The notes beneath the pieces were generated by a model. That model did not search any database and had not been told where the DNA came from. It saw only the letters and a program-made list of their open reading frames with translations. From positions 1-64,000 of the forward strand of contig QWII01000022.1 in assembly GCA_021405325.1 (NCBI GenBank): a stretch of DNA of 64,000 nucleotides, given 5' to 3'. Position numbers and translations under genes: made by a program. The stretch comes from Caldilinea sp. CFX5. Lineage in GTDB: Bacteria > Chloroflexota > Anaerolineae > Caldilineales > Caldilineaceae. This document shows positions 34,047 to 43,491 of the stretch, piece by piece (the first letter of the stretch is position 1; every line of letters starts with the position of its first letter).

Positions 34047-36688
34047 TACGCCCTCCGCTGCGGCACTTCAGGACGTATCACTTCTACCCGTGGGATCGTC
34101 GCCGGGCGGCGCGTGCGTTCCTCATTTTCCGGGGTGATCTCCGGCAGATCTTTCCATTCGGGATTGAGATGAAACTCATCACGGATGTTGAAGTCAAAGC
34201 GATTCTCATACTGGGCGCGATACTCTTCGACACGTTCCAACAGGGTGACGGGTAGCCCGTGGACAATCCAAACGGCGTCCATGCGGGTGGCATCGCCGGT
34301 CGGCACCCATTTAATGTCTTCCTGCCCGACGGTCGCCGCCTGCAATTTGGTATCGGCCTGCCGGCTCACCGGCACCGCCGCTAATCGGATATGCTCCAGG
34401 TTGGATTCATGGAAGCTGTAGCGGTCGGCGTCCCAGCGGATGTAGGGGTGAAGACGGTCGAGCCACTGGTGAATGCGGTTGTCAGGCCGCTGGCGGATGC
34501 GTTTGACTTCTTCGCTGTACTGAATGCCGATGATGTGGTTAATGTCTACGGTGGCGTGGACGCGATGGAGCAAAGCGCTGTTATCACTCACCGTCTTTAA
34601 CAGGTGTTGATAAATCTGATCCGGGCCGACGGCGTTGACGCTGTGCAACAACTGGTGGAAGATCGGGTTGAGCGCACTGTGCCAATCCGCCGGCGTGACA
34701 CAAGCGCTGGCATTGCGCACAAAGGAAGGCAGATAATCGCGCCCGACCGCGCCGGTTTCCAGTTCATAATAGGTGCTGGTGCTGGGGTAGCCATCCGGCA
34801 CGCGCGGGTCGATACGGTCAGCCATGCGCGCCGCTTCCTGGTTGGCTTTGGCCAGCGTTAGCGTACAGGCGTTGAGTTGACTGCGCAGCGCTTCACGCAA
34901 CCGCCCGGCCTGTTTGCCCAGTTGCACCACCAACGCCTGCTCCACCGCATCGCGCTTTTGGTAGAGTTTGTAACGGGCTTTACGTGACGCCATATCGCGC
35001 GCCCGTTCACGCGCCCGCCGTGGGTTGAGCGCCACCATGAATAGATCGCCCATCGTGCTGGCGAGTTGTTGCGCCTGTTCACCCAAACCACCTTGTTGCG
35101 CCAACAAGCGCCGCCACTGGTTACGATTCTCCTCGTTGACCGGATGACCGTCGATCAGGAAGAGCCGTTGCCGGGGCAACGATTCCATTGCCGCCCCCAT
35201 ACCATTGGTCGGGCCGATGAGGTCACAGAGGGCCAGCGCGCCGCGGATACCCGTGTCAAGCAGCGCCTGGTGCATGGTCTGCACCACCGGTTCCCAGAAG
35301 CTGGGCCAGATGCCGCGCAACTCTTCGATCTCGTCACGGCTTTTGTCCAGCTTGTCATTTTCCATCGCCGAGTAGCGCGCCAGTAATTGGGCGTGTAGCC
35401 CCTGCCATAGATTCAAGACGCGCTGTTGATCGCCTTCGGGTAACGCCGCGCGCGGGTCGGTCATGGCCGGGCCGGCGGCAAAACGGCGCACCAGATCAGC
35501 CACAAAAGCGCGCTGCCAAAAATCGACCAACGACTCATGGGGCGCGACCAGGGCCGAGGTGGCAAAGCTGCTGTAGACCAGGAAGTTGCGATTGCGTTTG
35601 CCCGTCGGGCTACCGTGGCTGCCATTGGCCGCCGCACCATTAGCCACACCATTCTTGTGGGGATGGTGGCGCTCAATCGCTTCACCGGCGGCGCTGGTCA
35701 GGTCGAACATGCGCTCGCGCACCACGTTGACTTCCATGCCCAGGATTTCGCTGCTCAGGTGGCTGATGGCGGTCATCTGGATCAGGTGGGCAGCCATCTG
35801 TTCGGCGTCCGACTTGCGCGCCAGACTGTGGCCGTTGCGGTTGGTGCGCCCGACCAAAAAGATAAAGTCAAAAGGCGCGTAGGGGGTATCGGGCAATTCG
35901 CGCTGTTCGCTGGGGTAGAGGGCGCTAAAGCGTTGGGTTTCCTGGAAGTAGGTCAGCTCTTTCAGCGCGGCATAGGCATTGGCGCGAATGCGTCGTCGTT
36001 GCAGGTCACTGGTCAACTCGGCTTCGATGACATCGGGCAGGAAGAAGATGCCGACGACGCGCGCATTGTTGCGCACCTGGGCGCGAATGCGGTGGGCCAC
36101 ATCCATAAACATACCGGAGCCGGTGCCGCCACAGAGGCTGCCGACGACATAGATCAGTTGCAGGTTGCCGACGACCGGGAAGCCGCGGTTTTGGGCCACC
36201 TCCATGTCGCGGATCTTGTCGAGGTTGGCGAGCTTGGTCTCCATCAATTGCTTGAAGGTGACATAGTTGCGAAAGAAACAGAGGCGACCGATGGGCCGCA
36301 ACTGTTTGGCGCCATTATGAATATAGCCGAGTGGAATCGACGGGTAGTTCCACCAGCGCGCAATTTCGGGATGTTGATCGAGGTTGGCGATCAGGCGAGT
36401 GGCGTCGAATTTACCCATGTAGGCAAATTCATCGGCAAAGAGCGGCTCTTGATCCAGTCGGTTGACCAGCGGCTCGGTGTCGAGCGCCATCAACTGGATC
36501 ATGCCGGGGAGGCTATCCTGGCCGCGGTTGGCTCCCGGCGGTTGGTTGCCGTTCCAGACCTGGCGGAAGCGGCGTTTCACCGCCCGCACCGTATTGGTGC
36601 CCATCCCCCCGACGCCGACCACCATGGTGGGGTAGATGGTCGGCTTCTCAAACTGTTGGGCAGGGTTCGTTGCGTTGGTTGTTGTCAC
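34046..36688 (-). CDS. Tubulin-like GTPase (Tubulin_2/FtsZ-like family)
   Basis: The 880-residue protein begins with GTG. It has VVGVGGMGTNTVRAVKRRF (23-41), an ALDTE loop (68-72), and the tubulin/FtsZ signature GGTGSGM at 187-193, followed by FFLPDV and FDFIFLVGRT. This is the pattern of the large FtsZ-like family annotated as tubulin-like, known beside VWA proteins. A low-complexity insert (about 342-366) and a long C-terminal region (500-880) go well beyond a simple FtsZ. No membrane helix is seen; attachment may come through the overlapping downstream partner. It is separated from the VWA gene by a hairpin gap of 137 bp, so it may also have its own promoter. Confidence 0.88.
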   Translation of the reverse strand: MTTTNATNPAQQFEKPTIYPTMVVGVGGMGTNTVRAVKRRFRQVWNGNQPPGANRGQDSLPGMIQLMALDTEPLVNRLDQEPLFADEFAYMGKFDATRLIANLDQHPEIARWWNYPSIPLGYIHNGAKQLRPIGRLCFFRNYVTFKQLMETKLANLDKIRDMEVAQNRGFPVVGNLQLIYVVGSLCGGTGSGMFMDVAHRIRAQVRNNARVVGIFFLPDVIEAELTSDLQRRRIRANAYAALKELTYFQETQRFSALYPSEQRELPDTPYAPFDFIFLVGRTNRNGHSLARKSDAEQMAAHLIQMTAISHLSSEILGMEVNVVRERMFDLTSAAGEAIERHHPHKNGVANGAAANGSHGSPTGKRNRNFLVYSSFATSALVAPHESLVDFWQRAFVADLVRRFAAGPAMTDPRAALPEGDQQRVLNLWQGLHAQLLARYSAMENDKLDKSRDEIEELRGIWPSFWEPVVQTMHQALLDTGIRGALALCDLIGPTNGMGAAMESLPRQRLFLIDGHPVNEENRNQWRRLLAQQGGLGEQAQQLASTMGDLFMVALNPRRARERARDMASRKARYKLYQKRDAVEQALVVQLGKQAGRLREALRSQLNACTLTLAKANQEAARMADRIDPRVPDGYPSTSTYYELETGAVGRDYLPSFVRNASACVTPADWHSALNPIFHQLLHSVNAVGPDQIYQHLLKTVSDNSALLHRVHATVDINHIIGIQYSEEVKRIRQRPDNRIHQWLDRLHPYIRWDADRYSFHESNLEHIRLAAVPVSRQADTKLQAATVGQEDIKWVPTGDATRMDAVWIVHGLPVTLLERVEEYRAQYENRFDFNIRDEFHLNPEWKDLPEITPENEERTRRPATIPRVEVIRPEVPQRRA

Positions 36689-36786
36689 TAGGTTACTCGT
36701 ATATTGATATAGTGATACCCCTGGTCGAAGAGCGGGATCATTCGACAGTTGTACTGGTTAAGTTCTTGTAAAATAATTACTCGTTT

Positions 36787-36819
36787 AGAAACCAGGTTTC
36801 TGGCAGAAACCTGGTTTCT
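36787..36819. terminator. Hairpin between VWA and tubulin-like genes
   Basis: AGAAACCAGGTTTCT, a GGC loop, and the complement AGAAACCTGGTTTCT; each arm is itself nearly palindromic. It starts about 7 bp after the VWA stop and is followed on the minus strand by A/T-rich DNA, so it may attenuate or end transcription before the tubulin-like gene. Confidence 0.55.
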
Positions 36820-36825
36820 TTGGTC

Positions 36826-39800
36826 TTACCAACTCGAACGCCAGGGGTCATTGTCATTATTGTTCCCAGTGCTGTTCGAGGCAGTGTAACTCGTATCCCC
36901 ATTATTCGATCCGCCCCAAGCGCCGCCCCATTCGGCTCCGCCCCACGTTTCTTTGGTTCCCATGCCGGTGGTGGCAACCGGCGTGTCGATGGCAAGGGCC
37001 GGCGCATCACTCCGCAGCGACTCGGTCGGGACGCTGCTGGCGGCAAAGGTGCTGGCGGTCGCGGCTTCTTCCAATTCTTCTTCGTCAATATCACGTCCGC
37101 GTACCCGCGCCATCACCATCAGCACCAGGAAGAGGGTCAACGGCCCGGTGCAGATTACCCACGGCATACTGTAAACCGGCAACAGATAGGGCGCGAGATA
37201 GCGTTGCGCCAGCCCTGGACTCAGAAACGAGAGCCGGATCGGCTGCGGCGCGTCGGCCAGGCCAACCACGCCAATTGTTAATTCGCCATTGTAGAAGGTT
37301 CCGCGCAATGGGTCAAATGGGATCGGTTGTCGTGCGACAAATGTCACCGGCACTTCGTAAAGTCCCGCCTCGGTCGGTTCGCCGGTCACTTCGACGGGGG
37401 GCATTTCCAGTTCGCTTTTGTTCAACAACACTTCGCCGTCGGGGTTGCGCCCGTTGACCTTGACTTCGTTCATCTGTAGCACAAAGGGCGTCTTGCCGCT
37501 AAAGCGCACCAACAAGGTCGCCTTGACCTGTGCGCCGGCATCCTGGAAACGGCCCAAATCGAGCGCCGTACTCACCACCGACCACTCGATGTTGTTGATG
37601 CGTGTATGCCAGGCAATCTCCTGCGGAAAGACATCGTAGTCCGCCGTAGGGCCGCTGAGGGTCAAAATGCCACTACAAACGCTCGGTTGAATTGGGCCGC
37701 GGCTGCTCAATTGGAGTGGCAGCACCGCACGCTTGCCTTCCTGCGGCTGTAACGCGCCGTGGGCAATCGTAATGTCGGGGCAACTGCTTTCTTTGATGGC
37801 GACAGTAAATTCAAAGGGGTTACCTTCAAAGATCAACGGTAGCGGCTTCTCCTGACCTAAGCGGAAGTTGGGCGAGGTGTCAAAGAGCGTTTCGCCAAAA
37901 TCGATCTGTTCGACATCGACACGCGCCACCGGTCGCGGCACAAAGAAGGTGACCGGGACGGCCGTTGTCGGGCGGATGTCCAGGTTTTTCATTGGGCGAC
38001 CAGCGGGGTCTTGCACAGCAAAGGTGATCTCACCCTCGTAGGTGCCGGGGCGCAACTGTTGCAACCCATCGACCAGCAGCGGGACCGTGGTCGAACCATT
38101 CTCTGGCACATCGACGCTAAAGTTGATGGTCGCACCCTGCGCCTCGTCATCGCTTTCCAGCCGGCGCATAGTCAGTTGGGCGGTGAGCGCGCCAATCGCT
38201 TCGGTGGTGCCAGAGCCGATTTCCAGCGGCCAGCCCTCGGCGGTCATTTGGGTCAGGTCAAAGACGGTGGGCAAGCCACGGACATAGACTGCCGGCTTGA
38301 GCGAAAATTCACTCTCGCCCCAGTCGCTAAAGCGTAGACCGTCCTTCAGCGCCTGGATCAAGTAGGTGACTTTGTAGGAGCGGCCATCGCTTGGCACAAA
38401 GTTTTCGTCGGTGCAATTGCTTTCGTTGCAGACAAGATTGGCCTGGTAGACCAGCCGCCCGCCTCCTTGTGCATCTTTGGATTCATCAGTGACAAAGACG
38501 GTGGCTGCCATCTCGCTGATCCCGCTACTTCCCATGAAGCCGATCTGTAGGCGTACATGACCATTCTCCAAGATGCCTGAACTCTTGGCGCTAGGCGAAA
38601 GAATCTCGGCTTTGGGCAGGTCGCGGCGGGCTTCCAGGCGGAAGGTGCGCATGAGTTGCAGCGGTGTTTTGTCGTCGCCTAGTTGTAAGCGAATTTCACC
38701 GTTGGTTTCGCGCAATTGCAAGGCTTTGAGACCACTGTCACCCCACGGCTTGAAGAGGGTTTTGCCGTTTAAGTAGAGCGCTTCGTTTGCGCCAGGGCCG
38801 CTACTGCGGGTCACTAACAACAACGGGCGACCGGCTGGATAGTAGCGCACCGAAGCCGGATTGGTGGCAATGCTGGGGGGCGGGTTGAGCAATTCGGGGT
38901 AGCTGTTGGTCTGTACTACGGCAAAACCGCTAAAGTCGTTGGTCTCCGCTGTCCAGACGCCGGCTTCCAGATTTTCAGCTTCGAGCCAGTTGACATCAAT
39001 ATTGGGATCATTGAGAACAGCTTGCGGCTCCACCGGCTGTTGATCCCGTTGTAAGCTGACCAACCCACCGCGTGGCGTCACCAGGGCAATCTTGCGGACG
39101 CCATGCGGCGCACGAGTGGTAAATTGCAACAAGCCCTTGGCATTGCGCCCACTCAACACTGAGCGATCCGACTTCATGGTGGCGAAGATTTCGCTAAAGA
39201 CACGCACCAGATCCTGTGCGCTGGCCGCCTCACGCACCCCCTGTTCAGCAAAGCGCGCCTTGAGAAATTCACCAGCGCAGCCGGCCGTTGGGTTACAAAG
39301 CACCACCGGAAAGACTGAGATGCCGGCCGCGTTTATCTGTTCAATCTGCGCCGTGACGCGCTCTTTTTGGCTGACGGAGCCAGTGGGCTGGCTTGGTTCA
39401 CCATCGGTGAGGAGAATAATATATTGGCTGCGCCCCGGTTCACGTGCGCCGCTTAACAAGTCAATGGCCGATTGCAGACCGAGATCGATGCGGGTGTAGC
39501 CACGGGTAAAATATTCGTCGGGCGGTTGGAGCGCTTCGGTCAGTCGGCGTCGGTTTTCGCCCGCACCGACCGGTTGGAGAACACCCAAATCACCGACGCC
39601 GCCTGCCAGGTTGTCAAAGCGCACAACGGCGATACGGTCATTGTCATCGGCCAATTGCAAGAGCAGGCGAGCGGCGCTATAGCGCAACTCTTCGGGGTCG
39701 CTGGGTGGATTTTCGCTGGGGTAGCCACAGGGTGGGTTAAAGGGTTGCCCCTTTTGCGGCCAGGGCCAACAGGTCGCCATGCTGCCCGAATCGTCGAGGA

Positions 39801-39972
39801 CCACGACCACGTCGAGCGGTTCGGTGGCATCGCCGCTGGTGGGGGGTGGGTCATTCTGCGCACGAGCGCTGCTGTGCCATGCCGTCGCCGCTTCGCCAAT
39901 AGACCACAAAAAGACGAGGCTCGCCAGACATAGCGCCGTCGCGAACCGGCTGGATAGATGCTTGATGTGCAT
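36826..39972 (-). CDS. Secreted/transmembrane VWA-domain protein of the tubulin-like locus
   Basis: The 1048-residue protein has a signal peptide (residues 1-38) and then a VWA domain. Its MIDAS is DDSGS at 60-64, with a Thr near 160 and Asp190 in ILLTDGEPS. A 30-residue insert with two cysteines (CWPWPQ and PPCGYP) follows the first MIDAS loop. Residues about 330-930 are beta-rich, probably Ig-like repeats outside the membrane. One helix (about 933-954, CTGPLTLFLVLMVMA) is followed by a 94-residue cytoplasmic tail, first acidic, then Trp/Gly/Asn-rich, ending DPWRSSW. It could link an external ligand to the cytoplasmic tubulin-like protein. No convincing ribosome-binding site is seen before the ATG. 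Confidence 0.85.
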   Translation of the reverse strand: MHIKHLSSRFATALCLASLVFLWSIGEAATAWHSSARAQNDPPPTSGDATEPLDVVVVLDDSGSMATCWPWPQKGQPFNPPCGYPSENPPSDPEELRYSAARLLLQLADDNDRIAVVRFDNLAGGVGDLGVLQPVGAGENRRRLTEALQPPDEYFTRGYTRIDLGLQSAIDLLSGAREPGRSQYIILLTDGEPSQPTGSVSQKERVTAQIEQINAAGISVFPVVLCNPTAGCAGEFLKARFAEQGVREAASAQDLVRVFSEIFATMKSDRSVLSGRNAKGLLQFTTRAPHGVRKIALVTPRGGLVSLQRDQQPVEPQAVLNDPNIDVNWLEAENLEAGVWTAETNDFSGFAVVQTNSYPELLNPPPSIATNPASVRYYPAGRPLLLVTRSSGPGANEALYLNGKTLFKPWGDSGLKALQLRETNGEIRLQLGDDKTPLQLMRTFRLEARRDLPKAEILSPSAKSSGILENGHVRLQIGFMGSSGISEMAATVFVTDESKDAQGGGRLVYQANLVCNESNCTDENFVPSDGRSYKVTYLIQALKDGLRFSDWGESEFSLKPAVYVRGLPTVFDLTQMTAEGWPLEIGSGTTEAIGALTAQLTMRRLESDDEAQGATINFSVDVPENGSTTVPLLVDGLQQLRPGTYEGEITFAVQDPAGRPMKNLDIRPTTAVPVTFFVPRPVARVDVEQIDFGETLFDTSPNFRLGQEKPLPLIFEGNPFEFTVAIKESSCPDITIAHGALQPQEGKRAVLPLQLSSRGPIQPSVCSGILTLSGPTADYDVFPQEIAWHTRINNIEWSVVSTALDLGRFQDAGAQVKATLLVRFSGKTPFVLQMNEVKVNGRNPDGEVLLNKSELEMPPVEVTGEPTEAGLYEVPVTFVARQPIPFDPLRGTFYNGELTIGVVGLADAPQPIRLSFLSPGLAQRYLAPYLLPVYSMPWVICTGPLTLFLVLMVMARVRGRDIDEEELEEAATASTFAASSVPTESLRSDAPALAIDTPVATTGMGTKETWGGAEWGGAWGGSNNGDTSYTASNSTGNNNDNDPWRSSW

Positions 39973-40486
39973 TGCGTATGGTTGATAACTTTCCAGAAAA
40001 TCGACTGGCCCTTGCCACCACTCCCAGTACCAATAAAACAGTACAAGATAAGCAAGAATTATTCGCCAGCAAATACAACAATACCATCAAACGTCTGCTA
40101 TCGACAAATCGTTCCCGTAGTTATTGGGCGTTCGTACGTAATGGCTTACATCGGCAAAATGACAAAGACAGATTGTAGCCAACTCAGGCAATAGGCCCAA
40201 CATAATCTGTGCTTGAGGCATGACTCTGCTTTATACCTTGATCAATACCCAAAGCACCCCTACCTCTTTACCCTACCAATTCAGGTTGCCCGCAGTCGTT
40301 GGCGGTGCAAGGAAAAAGGCAGTGGTTGGCTGACAACCATCGCCCTTCCCACTATTCATAGCTGAATTCATATAGGAGTTACGCAGTTGACGGGCGCTAC
40401 CAGAGACCTGTCAGGTTTCGCAAACCTGACAGGTCTTGTCCAACTGCGTAACTCCTATCATAGCTGAAAAGAGAAAGAGGCTTTGT
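39973..40486. other. Divergent intergenic region, about 510 bp
   Basis: It separates the VWA gene from the lipoprotein gene. The lipoprotein-proximal end holds an inverted-repeat element (40367-40457) flanked by an 11-base direct repeat. The rest is AT-richer than the genes and should hold the promoter of the tubulin-like locus, but no hexamer pair stands out. Confidence 0.5.
40367..40457. repeat. Inverted-repeat element with ATAGGAGTTACGCAGTTG ends
   Basis: Terminal arms ATAGGAGTTACGCAGTTG and the complement enclose a second perfect hairpin, AGACCTGTCAGGTTT and its complement. TCATAGCTGAA occurs directly on both sides (40356-40366 and 40458-40468), which looks like a target duplication. Confidence 0.75.
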
Positions 40487-41125
40487 ATGTTGATCACCAG
40501 CGGACGCCGCATATTGCGCAATGTGGGGTTGACCACTCTGGCCGGGGTCGTCTTGATGGTTAGCGGCTGTGTTATCACCTTCCCAGCGCCGCCGCCCAGC
40601 GGCACAGTCCCGCCGCCGCCCAGCGGCACAGTCCCGCCGCCGCCGCCAACGGCGCAGACCGCCGACGCGACGGGCGACTACCGCGCCATCGACCGGGCGC
40701 TCTGTGAAACTCTGCGGGCCAATGTTGCCCAGGCATTGAGCGTGACTGTTGAGCAAGAGGAGAACACGGCTTTCCAAGACATCATCGATAATAGCAGCGG
40801 CATCAGTTGCCGTCTCACCGCCACCGGCACAGGCGAAAACTTTACCCATTTTCTGGATGTCGCCAACAATTTGGTCGCCGTGCTGCAAAGACAAGGCTGG
40901 GCGACTGATCCCCAATATGTCGCTGACAGCCCCACCGGCACGATCCTTGGTCTGCGCCGCGATGACAACGTGATTGCCAATGGGTTAGCCGTTGTGCAGG
41001 TTGAGTGGACACCCGCTCCCGGTGTCGAATGTCCGTCCGATCAGCCGATTGCCACCTGCGCCGAACAATTAGAACCGTCAGAGATCGTCTATACCATTAG
41101 CGTTGATTTGGCCGAGACCAGTTAA
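40487..41125 (+). CDS. Lipoprotein with proline-rich linker
   Basis: The 212-residue protein has a classical lipoprotein signal ending LMVSGC (Cys at about residue 28). A linker of a nearly exact 24-bp repeat, reading PPPSGTVP twice and then PPPPPT, follows. The mature domain of about 155 residues contains three or four cysteines and no family I recognise. GAGAAAGAGG precedes the ATG at 40487; the longer frame from 40436 would translate the repeat element. It stands alone between the tubulin-like locus and the TetR gene. Likely surface-exposed on the outer face of the membrane. Confidence 0.75.
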   Translation: MLITSGRRILRNVGLTTLAGVVLMVSGCVITFPAPPPSGTVPPPPSGTVPPPPPTAQTADATGDYRAIDRALCETLRANVAQALSVTVEQEENTAFQDIIDNSSGISCRLTATGTGENFTHFLDVANNLVAVLQRQGWATDPQYVADSPTGTILGLRRDDNVIANGLAVVQVEWTPAPGVECPSDQPIATCAEQLEPSEIVYTISVDLAETS

Positions 41126-41151
41126 CCCCGCACGGTTGAAAAACGCACTTT

Positions 41152-41192
41152 TGGCAACGAAGTCCAGTTGTTGATGCTGTGCTTCGTTGCCA
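41152..41192. terminator. Probable terminator hairpin after lipoprotein gene
   Basis: TGGCAACGAAG and CTTCGTTGCCA form an 11-bp stem with a 19-base loop, followed by TTTCTCC. It lies 26 bp after the lipoprotein stop. Confidence 0.5.
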
Positions 41193-41354
41193 TTTCTCCT
41201 ACTGCCATATCCTTCGCCTTTCCGTTAAACCACTCACCAGCCCTGACTTTCTATCGTTGACAATTCTTGATCGCAAGTAGCCATAAAAATCAGGTATTCC
41301 TGTCGCTTTGTCGCGCTTGAGCAAAATTGCGCCTGATTTACTACCATGATCCCC

Positions 41355-41408
41355 TTGACAAACCCTTGGTGCAGGCTTATGCTATTACTGTACCGACCGA
41401 CGGTCGGT
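41355..41408 (+). promoter_or_regulatory. Promoter and palindromic operator of the TetR gene
   Basis: TTGACA (41355-41360) and TATGCT (41378-41383) are 17 bases apart. Immediately after, at 41392-41408, is the perfect palindrome ACCGACCG-A-CGGTCGGT, covering the likely transcription start. Such palindromes are typical TetR/AcrR operators, so autoregulation and control of the export operon are likely. Confidence 0.75.
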
Positions 41409-41441
41409 CTATACTAATGGTAGCAAAAAGGAGCAGTGGCA

Positions 41442-42113
41442 GTGGCGCGAGTTGTCAAAGAATATGATGTCCGACGCAACGAGATTCTGGATGTAGCGCA
41501 GCAGCTTTTCTATCAAAAAGGCTATGAGCAAACAGCGATCCAGGAAATCCTCAGCGCGGTCGGCATTGCCAAAGGCACCTTCTACCACTATTTTGACTCC
41601 AAAGAAACGCTGTTGGCAGCCTTGGTCGAGCGTATGAGCGAACAGATTATGCCGTTGATTACAGTGATTGCGACCAATCCGACCCTCACCGCGTGTCAGA
41701 AATTTGAACAAGTCTTTGCCCAGGCGCACCAGTGGAAATTTGAACATAAAGCGGTCTTATTGCAACTGCTGGGCGCCTTTTATCAAGACGAAAATTTACG
41801 CTTGCGGCACAACCTGGTCATCTCCGGCGCAGCGCAGATTATCCCGGTGTGGGCGCAAATTATTGAGCAAGGAGTGCAAGAAGGCGTCTTCATCACTGCC
41901 TATGCACTGGAAACAGCGGAGATTATCTTCAAAACACTGCAAAGTTTATCCGAAGGGCTGGCGTTACTGATCCTGCATCCGCCGCCGGATGCTGTCGTCA
42001 TTCTCGAACGCAAAGTGATCGCCTATCAGCAAGCAATCGAACGGATTTTGGGAGCAGCCCCCGGCGCGCTGCCCTTGTTGGATCTTGAGTTAACCAAACG
42101 GTGGCTGGAATGA
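41442..42113 (+). CDS. TetR/AcrR-family transcriptional repressor
   Basis: A protein of about 223 residues with the N-terminal helix-turn-helix RRNEILDVAQQLFYQKGYEQT followed by IQEILSAVGIAKGTFYHYF, a typical TetR pattern. It starts with GTG; of the two candidate GTGs, 41442 lies 8 bases after AAAAAGGAG, while 41436 would be too close. The ligand domain is diverged. A strong promoter and palindromic operator lie upstream. It is followed by a four-gene ABC export system in the same direction and very probably regulates it. Confidence 0.88.
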   Translation: MARVVKEYDVRRNEILDVAQQLFYQKGYEQTAIQEILSAVGIAKGTFYHYFDSKETLLAALVERMSEQIMPLITVIATNPTLTACQKFEQVFAQAHQWKFEHKAVLLQLLGAFYQDENLRLRHNLVISGAAQIIPVWAQIIEQGVQEGVFITAYALETAEIIFKTLQSLSEGLALLILHPPPDAVVILERKVIAYQQAIERILGAAPGALPLLDLELTKRWLE

Positions 42114-42196
42114 ATGAGAGATTGTGTGATTCGTCATGGCTTAATCTCTGAATCTCTGAATCTCTCATTCTCCACCTGTCTGAGGGAGTAAATTAC

Positions 42197-43426
42197 ATGG
42201 GTAATTATCTAAAACTGGCCTGGCGCAATGTCTGGCGCAACTGGCGGCGCACAACCATCGCGCTCGTTGCCATTGTGTTGGGTCTCTTCTTATTGCTCTT
42301 GATCGATGGTCTCATCAAAGGCTCGGACCAGGCGATCTTTGGCAATGCCGTGCGCCTCTACGGCGGTAACATTCAGGTGCATAGTCCCGGCTTTCGGGCC
42401 AAAATCGCCCGCCTGCCTTTGCTGCCGTTGGCGGATGCGGATGCGGTGGTGGCGGCGGCGCAGGCGCAACCGGAAGTGGTGGCCGCGGCCAAACGCATCA
42501 ACACCGGCGGCCTCATCAGCAGCCGCGAAGGCGCGTTTCCCGTCGCTATCACCGGCATTGAACCGGCAGTGGAAGCGCCCCTGAGCATCCAGGCTGAACA
42601 TATCACCGCCGGGCGCTTTTTGCAACCAGCGGATGGCGACGCCGTGGTCATCGGCCAGGGCTTGGCGCGCTTGCTCAAGGTGAATGCCGGCGACCGCGTC
42701 ACACTGGTGGGGCGGCGCAAGAATGAGACTATGCGCCAGCGCACGATGACGGTGGTCGGCATCTATGACCTCAACATGCCGGATGCTGAAAAAGGCACGG
42801 TCTTTATCACCCTGTCTGAGGCGCAAAGTCTCTATAACCTGCGCGATCAAGTAACCGAAGTCGCCGTCTCGCTGCAAAATGTGGGGCAGAATGGCACGGC
42901 CCTGGCAGCGTTACAGGCGGCGTTGCCCGGCTACGAAGTGGACACCTGGGAGACGCTCAAACCGGAGATTCGCCAGACGATGGATACCAAGAAGGTCTTT
43001 ACGGGGATCGTCGGTCTGATCGTGGTGATGATTGCCAGCATCGGCATTCTCAACCTGCTGTTGATGGCGGTTTTTGAACGAACGCGCGAGATGGGGGTCT
43101 TGGCTGCACTGGGCATGAAACGGCGGCAACTCATCACCCTTTTCCTGCTCGAAGGGGCGCTCATTGGGTTGGTTGGCTCGGTGGTGGGTTGTCTGCTCGG
43201 CGGGTTGGCGATTGCAGCCATGGGGCAGGTCGGCTTTGATTTTTCCTTTGCCCAGGGCATGGGAGAGGCGACAGCGCTCATGGGGACGCGGCTCTATCCG
43301 GCGCTGACCGTCAGCGATGCCGTTGGCCGTGGGGTGACGGTGACAATCGTTGCGATTTTGGCTTCGCTCTATCCGGCCTGGCAGGCGGCGCGCAAGGAGC
43401 CGGCGGCGGCGCTGCATTATGTATAA
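42197..43426 (+). CDS. ABC transporter permease, FtsX/MacB type (1)
   Basis: The 409-residue permease has an N-terminal helix ([18 protein letters not shown]), a large extracytoplasmic domain to about residue 270, and three C-terminal helices. These include [21 protein letters not shown], the FtsX-family coupling region. GAGGGAG precedes the ATG. With the second permease, ATPase and lipoprotein it forms a MacB/LolCDE-like system that moves substrates away from the membrane without classical pore-type transport. It is about 80 bp downstream of the TetR gene. Confidence 0.88.
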   Translation: MGNYLKLAWRNVWRNWRRTTIALVAIVLGLFLLLLIDGLIKGSDQAIFGNAVRLYGGNIQVHSPGFRAKIARLPLLPLADADAVVAAAQAQPEVVAAAKRINTGGLISSREGAFPVAITGIEPAVEAPLSIQAEHITAGRFLQPADGDAVVIGQGLARLLKVNAGDRVTLVGRRKNETMRQRTMTVVGIYDLNMPDAEKGTVFITLSEAQSLYNLRDQVTEVAVSLQNVGQNGTALAALQAALPGYEVDTWETLKPEIRQTMDTKKVFTGIVGLIVVMIASIGILNLLLMAVFERTREMGVLAALGMKRRQLITLFLLEGALIGLVGSVVGCLLGGLAIAAMGQVGFDFSFAQGMGEATALMGTRLYPALTVSDAVGRGVTVTIVAILASLYPAWQAARKEPAAALHYV

Positions 43427-43429
43427 AGA

Positions 43430-43475
43430 ATCAATAATTAATTGTCAATGGAAAACGATTAATTGTTAATGATGA
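43430..43475. repeat. AT-rich inverted repeat between permease genes
   Basis: AATAATTAATTGTCAAT and ATTAATTGTTAAT are imperfectly complementary. The same TTAATTG words form a better hairpin at 63442-63480. It does not seem to interrupt the operon, since the next gene follows at once. Confidence 0.45.
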
Positions 43476-43491
43476 GGCGGAGGGGAACAAG

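Larger units (their letters stand above)
41126..41441. other. Intergenic region with terminator and TetR promoter
   Basis: It contains a hairpin just after the lipoprotein gene, an unassigned middle part, and the promoter and operator of the TetR gene at the right end. Confidence 0.6.

Noticed and set aside
35537..36691. A 384-codon open frame on the plus strand, opposite the tubulin-like gene.
   Set aside because: It is the mirror of a well-supported gene, has no ribosome-binding site or family features, and is of the His/Gly-rich type usual for antisense frames in GC-rich DNA.
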